Positions 32,859-40,768 of a stretch of 64,000 bases of DNA are shown here, piece after piece; within the stretch, counting starts at the first letter, position 1, and each line of letters starts with the position of its first letter. The stretch covers positions 19,455 to 83,454 of the forward strand of contig NZ_CABUOD010000020.1 of assembly GCF_902493135.1 (NCBI RefSeq). Direction: 5' to 3'. This DNA comes from an uncultured Parabacteroides sp. Its GTDB lineage: Bacteria > Bacteroidota > Bacteroidia > Bacteroidales > Tannerellaceae. A program made the position numbers and the translations under genes. The notes under the pieces are model-generated. The model was not told the origin of the DNA. It worked only from the letters and a program-made list of their open reading frames with translations, and ran no database searches.

Positions 32859-34844
32859 TTATCGACCCGGAACATATTGTACGAATGCTTCCATCGCTTC
32901 ATAAGAGGCAAGGCCCAACTGATGATAGAGTTCGGCAGTAGCCCGATTGCGGTCTTCGGCACGTTGCCAGAACAAGCGTTCGTCGTCACCAAGGAACGGT
33001 GCGCTTTCAGCCTGCGACTGGTGCTTCAGGATTGCATTTCTCTTGTGACGCAACTCTTCGGGAGAGATAGGAACGGCCATTTCCACATGGTCCATTTCCC
33101 ATTCGGCCCAAGCCCCGCGATACATCCAGATGCGGCAGTTCTTCAACCATTCTTCATCCTTCAGTTCATCGATAGCCGCCAGAACGGCATTCAGGCATAC
33201 ACGATGAGTTCCATGCGGGTCGGCAAGGTCGCCGGCAACGAACATCTCATCGGGTTTCACATCCGTCAGCAACTTCTTCACGATGGCAATATCCGCTTCA
33301 CTCAGGTCATTCTTCTTCACCAAACCCGTTTCGTAGAAAGGCAAGTCGAGAAAATGGATATGATCGTCATTCTTGATTCCGCTGTAACGGGCACCTGCAC
33401 GGGCTTCTTCCCGGCGGATCGTGCCTTTCATAAAGAGGACATCGCGTCTTTCAGCTTCACCTTCCACCTTTTCATAACGGAGGAAATGAATGATTTCTTC
33501 GGCTTTCTTCTTAACCGTTTCGTCTTTTGTGTACTTATCGCAAACGTCACGCAGATATTCACAGTAACGGATTACCTCTTCATCCCCTACGGCAATATTG
33601 CCGGAAGTTTCGTAAGCGACATGCACATCGTGATGCTGTTCACACAAACGATGGAATGTACCACCCATCGAAATCACATCATCATCCGGATGCGGACTGA
33701 AGATAATCACCTTCTTCGGATACGGAGTCGCACGTTCGGGACGGTTTGAATCGTCGGCATTCGGCTTGCCGCCCGGCCATCCGGTAATCGTGTGCTGGAT
33801 ATCGTTGAATACCTTGATATTCACATTATAGGCCGAACCGTACAGGGCAAGCAGTTCACCCAGGCCGTTTTCGCTATAATCCTTGTTTGTCAGTTTCAAG
33901 ATCGGTTTGCCCGTCAACTGGCACAACCAAACGATTGCGCGACGGATCAGTTTGTTGTCCCACTCGCAATTGGTAACCAGCCAGGGATGACTGATACGTG
34001 TCAGATCATAAGCAGCCGACAAATCGACTACGACTTTCGCATTCGTATGGTTCTGCAGGTAAGAAGAGGGAACAGCGTCACTCACTTTGCCTTCCACCGT
34101 TTTTGCGATGATCTTCGCCTTGTCTTCACCCCATGCCATCAGGATCACATTACGGGCTTTCATCATGGTAGCGATCCCCATCGTGATGACTCCCGCAGGC
34201 ACATTGTCCAGTGACGGGAACGTACGGGATGCTTCTTTACGGGCAGCCCCTTCCAGCAGAACCAGACGGGTACGCGAACTCAAAGTCGCACCTACGCCGT
34301 TGAACATAATGTTGCTCGCATGTCCCACGCCCAACAGGATATAATCCAAACCGCCTGCCTTCTGGATGTTTTCTTCGTACATCCGGCAAAAGTCGATGAT
34401 GGCATCCTTCGGCATACATCCGTCAGGCGCATAAATATTTTCAGGAGCGATATCGATATGGTCCAGCAAAGCCTCTTTCAACTGCGCCACATTGCCGGCG
34501 GAAGGAGAGACAAGCGGAAAGAATTCATATTCGACAAAGACAACCACGTTGCGGAAGCTCAGTCGTTCTTCCTTATGCATACGGATCAATTCTTTATATA
34601 CGCTCAGCGGAGAACGGCCTCCGGGAACAGCCATCACAAAGTTTTCACCGATTTCCTGTTTCTTGCGAATCTGATCCGCTATCTCCTTAGCGATAGCAAA
34701 CGAACCTTCATCGGCCGATTTATAGATGTTTGTCGGAATCTTTTCCAGACGGGTTAAAACTGAATGCTCGAAAGCATTCTCCGGGCGATAATACCGCTGC
34801 GGTATTCGCGTCAGGGTAATCTGCGAACTAAGGTCTGTTTTCAT
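32859..34844 (-). CDS. NagB-like / PIG-L deacetylase fusion with altered NagB site
   Basis: A 661-residue two-domain protein. Residues 1 to about 280 have the glucosamine-6-phosphate deaminase/6-phosphogluconolactonase fold; about 375-661 is a PIG-L/LmbE zinc deacetylase with SPHPDDDV (383-390) and ADPHGTHR. Bacteroidales usually annotate such fusions as glucosamine-6-phosphate deaminase. Here the usual NagB motif MDEY reads VEYEFF (104-109), and the loop DGHIAFNEPG reads ASNIMFNGVG (176-185), so the catalytic Asp, His and Glu are missing. The deacetylase domain looks intact. It lies downstream of two nagA genes on the same strand, with a terminator-like hairpin between. Confidence 0.85.
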   Translation of the reverse strand: MKTDLSSQITLTRIPQRYYRPENAFEHSVLTRLEKIPTNIYKSADEGSFAIAKEIADQIRKKQEIGENFVMAVPGGRSPLSVYKELIRMHKEERLSFRNVVVFVEYEFFPLVSPSAGNVAQLKEALLDHIDIAPENIYAPDGCMPKDAIIDFCRMYEENIQKAGGLDYILLGVGHASNIMFNGVGATLSSRTRLVLLEGAARKEASRTFPSLDNVPAGVITMGIATMMKARNVILMAWGEDKAKIIAKTVEGKVSDAVPSSYLQNHTNAKVVVDLSAAYDLTRISHPWLVTNCEWDNKLIRRAIVWLCQLTGKPILKLTNKDYSENGLGELLALYGSAYNVNIKVFNDIQHTITGWPGGKPNADDSNRPERATPYPKKVIIFSPHPDDDVISMGGTFHRLCEQHHDVHVAYETSGNIAVGDEEVIRYCEYLRDVCDKYTKDETVKKKAEEIIHFLRYEKVEGEAERRDVLFMKGTIRREEARAGARYSGIKNDDHIHFLDLPFYETGLVKKNDLSEADIAIVKKLLTDVKPDEMFVAGDLADPHGTHRVCLNAVLAAIDELKDEEWLKNCRIWMYRGAWAEWEMDHVEMAVPISPEELRHKRNAILKHQSQAESAPFLGDDERLFWQRAEDRNRATAELYHQLGLASYEAMEAFVQYVPGR

Positions 34845-34884
34845 GTTTAATTCTTGATTTAGTATATTATCGTAACTTGAATCA

Positions 34885-34892
34885 CAAATATA
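34885..34892 (-). promoter_or_regulatory. Promoter -7 box of the NagB/PIG-L gene
   Basis: TATATTTG on the reverse strand is an exact TAnnTTTG match about 40 nt upstream of the ATG at 34844. With the hairpin at 35000-35056 it suggests transcription separate from the nagA pair. Confidence 0.55.
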
Positions 34893-34999
34893 ACAATTAA
34901 TAAATGATTATAGCTTTACAGACCATTTAAAAAATCAATACGATTATAGGAAATATAGATATTACGGATTTTGGCAGAGATGAATCAAATGTATCATTT

Positions 35000-35056
35000 A
35001 AGAACCAGGTTCGCGGACGACACGGATCGGACGGATCATCTGCGAGCCTGGTTCTT
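35000..35056 (-). terminator. Terminator-like hairpin after the nagA pair
   Basis: Arms AAGAACCAGG (35000-35009) and CCTGGTTCTT (35047-35056), extended inward by TCGC/GCGA, enclose a loop of about 26 nt. It begins 25 bp after the nagA stop. Its arms equal those of the palindrome at 26997-27024. Confidence 0.65.
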
Positions 35057-35080
35057 CATTCTTTATCAGTTCTAATCTTC

Positions 35081-36241
35081 TTAAAACAACGTATTGGCGG
35101 CCGGAACCAGGTTCCCCATCGACCAAACGGCACGGACAGCCAGATTACGGTCCATGATGATGATATCGGCATCTTTTCCGCGCTGCAACGTGCCCGTACG
35201 GTCGGATACCCCCATCAGGCGTGCCGGAGTTTCGGAAGCCATGCGAACGGCATCGGCCAACGGGATATTGGCTTTCTGGACCATCGTACGGACCAGCACG
35301 TCCATCGTAGCGATACTTCCGGCAAGCGAAGAATGGTCGGCCAACTTGCAAACACCGTCTTCAATGATAATACGTGAACCTTCGGCCGGTTTCACATCGC
35401 TCGCGGCATAAGACAACGCATCGGTTACAAGGCACGTTCGTTCCACCCCTTTCAGCTTATACACCAGACGAAGGATCGTAGAAGGCAAATGTTTACCGTC
35501 GGCAATCACTTCCACCGTCATATCGTCCATCAGGAAAACGCTTTCCACCGTTCCTTCGTATTTATATTCACGACGCTTGTGGAAACCGGGCATTGCATTG
35601 TAGAACTGGGCCGCATGGGTAAAACCCGCTGCATAGGCCCCTTTGATATCCCCGAATTCGGCTTCCGTATGCGTAATGGCAGCCAAGATACCTTTCGATC
35701 TGAGATAACGGGCGAAATCATGCGCACCCGGCAATTCAGGACTGGCATCCCAACGCTTAATACAGTTCGTGCTTTCCAGGATAGACCTATATTCTTCCTT
35801 ATCCGGATCTTTCACATCGTATAAGCTACCGGCCATCTTGGCATTCAGGTAAGGCCCCTCCACATGAAGTCCCAACACAGGCCCGTCTTTTTCCGCCATA
35901 AGCTTCTCACAGACAGAGACAGCTTTGCATATCGATTCTTTCGAAGAAGACGACAACGTGGGGAAAAGAGTCGTCGCACCATGTTTCATATGCGCGGCAA
36001 TCGCGCTATGAAAGGCTTCTTCCGTACATTCCTTAAAGTCGTGGCCGCCACCGCCATGCACGTTCATGGCTACGAAACCGGGAATGATATACATACCCTT
36101 GGCATCTACCACTTTGGCGCCGATAACAGCCAGGTCACTGTTTGTCACCTCCAAAATCTTCCCGTCGCTAATCAATACGGAGCCATCCTTCAACCATCCC
36201 TGCGGGGTGAGGATCTGGCCATTTATTATTTGTGTCAGCAT
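35081..36241 (-). CDS. NagA paralog (N-acetylglucosamine-6-phosphate deacetylase family) missing a metal ligand
   Basis: A 386-residue amidohydrolase-fold protein, strongly similar along its length to the next gene upstream. NagA removes acetate from GlcNAc-6-phosphate. In this copy E128 (HVEGPY), H191 (ITHTEAEF) and D274 (LVTDALSYA) are kept. The histidine of THxxHFYNAM is Q212 (THAAQFYNAM), and the first His of the HxH motif is N60 (NVHGGGG). Loss of the ligand equal to E. coli H216 should weaken metal binding. It may act on another substrate or be inactive. It follows the other nagA by 3 bp. Confidence 0.85.
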   Translation of the reverse strand: MLTQIINGQILTPQGWLKDGSVLISDGKILEVTNSDLAVIGAKVVDAKGMYIIPGFVAMNVHGGGGHDFKECTEEAFHSAIAAHMKHGATTLFPTLSSSSKESICKAVSVCEKLMAEKDGPVLGLHVEGPYLNAKMAGSLYDVKDPDKEEYRSILESTNCIKRWDASPELPGAHDFARYLRSKGILAAITHTEAEFGDIKGAYAAGFTHAAQFYNAMPGFHKRREYKYEGTVESVFLMDDMTVEVIADGKHLPSTILRLVYKLKGVERTCLVTDALSYAASDVKPAEGSRIIIEDGVCKLADHSSLAGSIATMDVLVRTMVQKANIPLADAVRMASETPARLMGVSDRTGTLQRGKDADIIIMDRNLAVRAVWSMGNLVPAANTLF

Positions 36242-36244
36242 AAA

Positions 36245-37411
36245 TCAAAACAGTTTATTCGTTCCTTCCACTAATTTACCCATCGCCCAAACAGCACGGA
36301 CGTTCAAGTCCTTATCCAGAATCTGGATATCCGCATCCTTACCTCGTTGCAAAGAACCTTTACGGTCGTAAACGCCCATGATGCGTGCCGGAGTTTCGGA
36401 AGCCATGCGAACGGCATCTTCCAACGGAATCTCGGCTTTCTGGACGACCGTACGGATCAGACGGTCCATAGTCGCAACACTACCGGCAAGCGCAGAGCGG
36501 TCCGCCAACTTGCAAACGCCGTCTTCGATGATCACACGCGGATCGAAAGCCGTCTGGCTGTCACTTGCGGCACAAGCCAGCGCATCGGTAATCAGGCAAG
36601 TGCGTTCCACGCCTTTGATCTTATAAACCAAGCGGAGGATTGTCGGAGGCACATGGATACCATCGGCAACCACTTCGACCGTCATGTCGTCGATCAGATA
36701 AATACTCTCGACCGTACCTTCATATTTATATTCACGGCGTTTGTGGAAACCGGGCATTGCGTTGTAGAAATGCGTGGCATGAGTATATCCGGCTTCGTAG
36801 GCAGTCTGAATATCCTCGTACTCGGCTTGCGTATGGCCGACAGAAGCCAGTACGCCTTTCGACGTGATGTATTTGCCGAACTGCATGGCTCCCGGCAATT
36901 CGGGAGCGGCATCCCAACGTTTGATGCAATGTGTCTCTTCCAACAGGGGAATGTATTCTTCCGGATCCGGATTCTTGATATTTTCCGGCAACTGGCCGCC
37001 GGCCATCTTCATGTTGAAGTAATGTCCTTCCAGATGAAGCCCCAGGACAGGACTGTCTTTTTCCGCCATCAACTTTTCAGTCGTTGCGGCCGCCTCACGG
37101 ATCATCGGGATGGTCGAAGAAGACAATGTAGGAAAAATACTGGTCGTACCATGTTGCATATGAGCGGCTACTGCTGCCCGGAATGCATCTTCGGTACCTT
37201 CCATAAAGTCACGGCCTCCACCGCCGTGAACATGGATTTCTACTCCGCCCGGCACGATATACATGCCTTTAGCGTCTATCAAAGTGGCTCCTACCACTGC
37301 CAGATCGCAGTTAGTCACTTCCAGAATCTTGTTATCACTTATCAGAACAGAACCGTCTTTCAACCAGCCCTGTGGGGTAAGGATCTTGCCATTTATAATC
37401 TGAGTTAACAT
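36245..37411 (-). CDS. nagA: N-acetylglucosamine-6-phosphate deacetylase
   Basis: A 388-residue amidohydrolase that hydrolyses GlcNAc-6-phosphate to GlcN-6-phosphate and acetate in the cytosol. All expected ligand and catalytic positions are present: H60-V-H62, E128 (HLEGHY), H193 (VGHTQAEY), H214 (THATHFYNAM) and D276 (LITDALACA). It heads a tandem pair with a diverged copy that starts 3 bp later, probably one transcript, and the NagB-like/PIG-L gene lies beyond. A promoter box is at 37452-37459. Confidence 0.93.
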   Translation of the reverse strand: MLTQIINGKILTPQGWLKDGSVLISDNKILEVTNCDLAVVGATLIDAKGMYIVPGGVEIHVHGGGGRDFMEGTEDAFRAAVAAHMQHGTTSIFPTLSSSTIPMIREAAATTEKLMAEKDSPVLGLHLEGHYFNMKMAGGQLPENIKNPDPEEYIPLLEETHCIKRWDAAPELPGAMQFGKYITSKGVLASVGHTQAEYEDIQTAYEAGYTHATHFYNAMPGFHKRREYKYEGTVESIYLIDDMTVEVVADGIHVPPTILRLVYKIKGVERTCLITDALACAASDSQTAFDPRVIIEDGVCKLADRSALAGSVATMDRLIRTVVQKAEIPLEDAVRMASETPARIMGVYDRKGSLQRGKDADIQILDKDLNVRAVWAMGKLVEGTNKLF

Positions 37412-37451
37412 AGCGCAAGAATTAAGTTTGTGTTTTTTAGTTTTAAGTAGA

Positions 37452-37459
37452 CAAAGGTA
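37452..37459 (-). promoter_or_regulatory. Promoter -7 box of the nagA pair
   Basis: TACCTTTG on the reverse strand is an exact TAnnTTTG match 41 nt before the nagA ATG. The -33 position has no clear TTTG. Confidence 0.6.
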
Positions 37460-37552
37460 GAAAGATTTTCTAAAGAGAGTTAAAGACCAAGCGTTAATAT
37501 TTACTTTTTCAAAACAGAGAGAGTAAGTCGGTCCAGGAAGGTTTTATTTAAG

Positions 37553-37578
37553 TGACAATAGCCATGCTTCTATTGTCA
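37553..37578. repeat. Inverted repeat upstream of nagA
   Basis: Perfect 9-bp arms TGACAATAG (37553-37561) and CTATTGTCA (37570-37578) with an 8-bp centre. It lies about 95 bp upstream of the nagA -7 box and could be an operator or the end of the neighbouring palindrome array, whose units also use GTCAA/TTGAC-like arms. Confidence 0.5.
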
Positions 37579-37630
37579 AACAGCCCAATCATTGACCTTT
37601 GGCCTTTGGCCGAAGATCTTTCCGCCCTTG

Positions 37631-37692
37631 GTCAAAAACCCTTTCGACACATGTCAAAAACCTTTTCGACAGTTGTCAAAAGTCTTTTCGAC
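37631..37692. repeat. Three-unit array of 18-bp palindromes, 22-bp period, at the ABC-F stop
   Basis: Units start at 37631, 37653 and 37675: GTCAAAAACCCTTTCGAC, GTCAAAAACCTTTTCGAC and GTCAAAAGTCTTTTCGAC, each 18 bp with 4-bp linkers (ACAT, AGTT). The last unit touches the ABC-F stop codon at 37693. A further degenerate palindrome (GCCGAAGATCTTTCCGCC, 37609-37626) is in register. Architecture is the same as at 12860 and 23065 but with different arms. Confidence 0.8.
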
Positions 37693-39636
37693 CTAACTAT
37701 TGGCCGCATTCAGTTCTTCCAGTTCGAGGGTCTGTTCCGTCCAGAGATCCATCGTGTCGGAAAGTTTCTTCTTCAATTCGGAATATTCGGTATATAAGGA
37801 AACATCCGCCGCCCCTTCGGGAGTGGCGAGCTTGACCTCGATAGCAGCAATGGAGTTTTCGAGTTCCGTTATTTTCTTTTCGGATTCGGCTATCGCTTTT
37901 TCAACTTTCTTGATTGCCTTGCTTTGTTCCTTGCGGGCTTCATAAGAGAGCTTGTTTCGGGTCGGCTCCGAAGCGGTTCCATCCATAGAGGTTGTCGCTT
38001 GGGTGGAACGTTCCAATTCGCGCAAGCTATCCATCTTCTTATGTTCCAGGAAATCATAAATACCTCCCAAATGTTCGATCACCCGTTTATTTCCGAATTC
38101 ATAAACCTTGTCTACCAGTCCATCCAGGAATTCACGGTCGTGCGAGACGACGATAACCGTACCGTCGAACTCTTTCAAAGCATCTTTCAGCACATCTTTC
38201 GAACGCATGTCCAAATGATTGGTCGGTTCGTCGAGGATCAACAGGTTCACCGGTTCCAACAACAGCCGGATCATGGCCAGACGGGTCTTTTCTCCACCGG
38301 ACAGTACCTTCACTTTCTTGTCCGATGCTTCTCCACCGAACATGAAAGCCCCCAGTATGTCCCGTATCTTCAGGCGGATATCCCCCTGCGCAACATAATC
38401 GATCGTATCGAAAACGGTCATATTCTCGTCCAACAGCTGTGCCTGGTTCTGTGCAAAATAGCCGATCTTCACATTATGCCCCAACTGAAGCTTTCCGGTA
38501 AAGTCGATCTCTCCCATTATACATTTAACCAACGTGGACTTGCCTTCGCCGTTCTTGCCGACAAAAGCGACTTTGTCTCCGCGGTTAATGGTAAAAGTGG
38601 CATGCTCGAAAATCAGATGGTCGCCATAGCGCTTGGCTACATCTTCCGCAATCACCGGATAGGAACCGGAACGGGGAGCCGGAGGGAATTTCAGGCTCAA
38701 CATAGCCGTATCCACTTCGTCCACTTCGATGCGTTCAACCTTTTCCAATTGTTTGATACGGGATTGCACCTGCACGGACTTGGTCGCTTTATAACGGAAA
38801 CGCTCGATGAAAGCCTCCGTATCGGCCAATTTCTTCTGCTGGTTTTCAAAGGCACGAAGCTGTTGTTCGCGGCGCTCCTTACGCAATTCCACATATTCGG
38901 AATATTTTACCTTATAATCATAGATCTTACCAAGTTCTATCTCTATCGTCCGGAAAGTCGTGTTATCGATAAACGCCCGGTCATGTGAAACCAGGATAAC
39001 CGCATTGGCACGTGTCGCGATGAAGTTTTCAAGCCATTGGATGGACTCGATGTCCAAATGGTTGGTCGGCTCGTCCAGCAACAAGATATCCGGCTTGCGG
39101 AGCAGGAGCTTGGCAAGTTCGATACGCATGCGCCATCCCCCGCTGAACTCGGAGGTCGGCCGGTCGAAATCCTCACGGCTGAATCCCAGACCGATCAACG
39201 TCCGTTCCAACTCGGCATGGTAATTATTTCCGCCCATCATCTGAAAATGTTCCGTCAGATGCGTGACACGGTCTATGAGGTTCTGATACGATTCCGTTTC
39301 ATAATCGGTCCGCTCGGCCAGTTGCTGATTCAGCCGTTCTATCTCCTTCTCCATCTCATGGATATGCTCGAAGGCCTGTTCCGCCTCTTCGCGCACCGTC
39401 TGTGTATCCGCCAGCTTCATCTGCTGGGGAAGATAACCTATCGTCGTCTCCTTCGGTACGCTGACCGATCCGGATGTGGGCGATTGCAATCCGGCAAATA
39501 TTTTCAGCATCGTCGATTTTCCCGCACCGTTCTTTCCCACCAGTGCGATACGATCCTTCTTATTTACCACGAACGAGACATCATCAAAAAGCGTAAACCC
39601 GCCAAACTCAACTGTAAGTCCTTCAACAGAAATCAT
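37693..39636 (-). CDS. ABC-F ATPase, Uup/YheS-like, both sites intact
   Basis: A 647-residue soluble ABC-F translation factor. Both nucleotide-binding domains are complete: VGKNGAGKSTML with LLLDEPTNHLDIES and signature FSGGWRMRIELAKLL; VGKNGEGKSTLV with LILDEPTNHLDMRS and LSGGEKTRLAMIR. A linker of the P-site tRNA interaction type and a C-terminal coiled coil (about 580-645, KAIKKVEKAIAESEKKITEL) follow. It is monocistronic, with its own promoter at 39659-39666. It differs from the shorter ABC-F at 25.4 kb, whose second site is dead. Confidence 0.93.
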   Translation of the reverse strand: MISVEGLTVEFGGFTLFDDVSFVVNKKDRIALVGKNGAGKSTMLKIFAGLQSPTSGSVSVPKETTIGYLPQQMKLADTQTVREEAEQAFEHIHEMEKEIERLNQQLAERTDYETESYQNLIDRVTHLTEHFQMMGGNNYHAELERTLIGLGFSREDFDRPTSEFSGGWRMRIELAKLLLRKPDILLLDEPTNHLDIESIQWLENFIATRANAVILVSHDRAFIDNTTFRTIEIELGKIYDYKVKYSEYVELRKERREQQLRAFENQQKKLADTEAFIERFRYKATKSVQVQSRIKQLEKVERIEVDEVDTAMLSLKFPPAPRSGSYPVIAEDVAKRYGDHLIFEHATFTINRGDKVAFVGKNGEGKSTLVKCIMGEIDFTGKLQLGHNVKIGYFAQNQAQLLDENMTVFDTIDYVAQGDIRLKIRDILGAFMFGGEASDKKVKVLSGGEKTRLAMIRLLLEPVNLLILDEPTNHLDMRSKDVLKDALKEFDGTVIVVSHDREFLDGLVDKVYEFGNKRVIEHLGGIYDFLEHKKMDSLRELERSTQATTSMDGTASEPTRNKLSYEARKEQSKAIKKVEKAIAESEKKITELENSIAAIEVKLATPEGAADVSLYTEYSELKKKLSDTMDLWTEQTLELEELNAANS

Positions 39637-39658
39637 ATTTTTTCTCTTTTAGCAGATG

Positions 39659-39666
39659 CAAAGGTA
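39659..39666 (-). promoter_or_regulatory. Promoter -7 box of the second ABC-F gene
   Basis: TACCTTTG on the reverse strand, an exact match to TAnnTTTG, 23 nt before the ATG at 39636. It lies between this gene and the end of the left polysaccharide operon and separates their transcription. Confidence 0.65.
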
Positions 39667-39694
39667 TATAAAATTTTTATTGGAGCGCCGTCCT

Positions 39695-40735
39695 TTAATT
39701 CTTCTTCCGCTCGATAGGTGACGGAACTTTCTTTGCATATTTATCCCGGTCGCAGACAATCTTCCCATCCACATATTCCAACTCAGCAATCTGGATGGAG
39801 GCACGGTGATAGTTCCAACTGTTTTCTTCCACTTCGATACCGTCCATTTTGTACGTTCGTCCCGGATGGGTAAAATAGAAAATAAAAGCACGGTCACCAA
39901 TCACGACGACATCGCAATGCCTTCCCTGGTCAAAATCGTCCGGACGGAGGCCCGGCTTGTTCAGGATCGTCGAATTATAGGTCCAGTTTGTCGCATCGTC
40001 CGATTCGTAACAATGCAAGCCGACATATCCCAGATTGCATTCATCGATGATGTTCCAGTATTTATTCTTCCAATAAAAGACAATCGGTCCTTCATGCGGG
40101 ACATCGTCGATCTCGCATTTACCAGTTATCTCCCAGGTCGTCAGATCCTTGCTCACACCCGTATTTGTTTTGGAGTCGGGAGTCTTGTACCACATCTTCC
40201 ACGTCCCATCCGGCATCTGAAACGCCGAAGCGTCGATACAACCATGCGTACCCTCTATTTCCTCCACCAGATCCCAGTTCAGCAGATCCTTGCTCTTGTA
40301 AAAGACAAGCCGGGCATCACCTCCCCAGAAAGGATGAATGCCGGGGATAAAGGTCACGATCATGTAATAAGCGTCCTTATGCTTGAACACATCGGGAGCC
40401 CAGAAAGTGCTCTGTCCCTGCATAGGTTCCGGCAGGTTCGCCGTCCCGACATAATACCAGTTTTTACCGTTGTCCTTGGTGGCCGCGATCCCGACCTTAC
40501 TGCCATAGACACAGGCCACTTCCTGCAAGTTAGGGACATTGGCGCGACGTTGGGTGTAGAACATCCACCATTCCTGCCGCTTCTCATTCCATTCGAGCGT
40601 CGGGTCGGTCGGACCGTCATGGATTGGACAACGGTACAAAGGGGCCGGCGCATGTTCGATGTCGAACGGCTTGTCCTGTGCAAAAAGGCTTGCCCCGTAG
40701 AACAGGACTGCCAACATAAATAAGATTTTCTTCAT
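39695..40735 (-). CDS. Exported beta-propeller glycosidase (GH43-like)
   Basis: A 346-residue exported protein with signal peptide MKKILFMLAVLFYGASLFAQ. The mature part is a five-bladed propeller typical of GH43/GH117-like enzymes: DGPTDPTLEWNEKRQEWWMF, TFWAPDVFKHKDAYYMIV, IDASAFQMPDGTWKMWYK and PHEGPIVFYWKNKYWNI repeat the Asp/Glu-plus-aromatic blade edges. The exact family cannot be set by eye. It is the last gene of the left SusC/D operon, 33 bp after the GH2 gene. The start at 40735 gives a proper signal peptide; the longer reading adds nine residues in front of it. Confidence 0.72.
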   Translation of the reverse strand: MKKILFMLAVLFYGASLFAQDKPFDIEHAPAPLYRCPIHDGPTDPTLEWNEKRQEWWMFYTQRRANVPNLQEVACVYGSKVGIAATKDNGKNWYYVGTANLPEPMQGQSTFWAPDVFKHKDAYYMIVTFIPGIHPFWGGDARLVFYKSKDLLNWDLVEEIEGTHGCIDASAFQMPDGTWKMWYKTPDSKTNTGVSKDLTTWEITGKCEIDDVPHEGPIVFYWKNKYWNIIDECNLGYVGLHCYESDDATNWTYNSTILNKPGLRPDDFDQGRHCDVVVIGDRAFIFYFTHPGRTYKMDGIEVEENSWNYHRASIQIAELEYVDGKIVCDRDKYAKKVPSPIERKKN

Positions 40736-40768
40736 GCTATTCAGATTAAACGTATTATACATTATATA

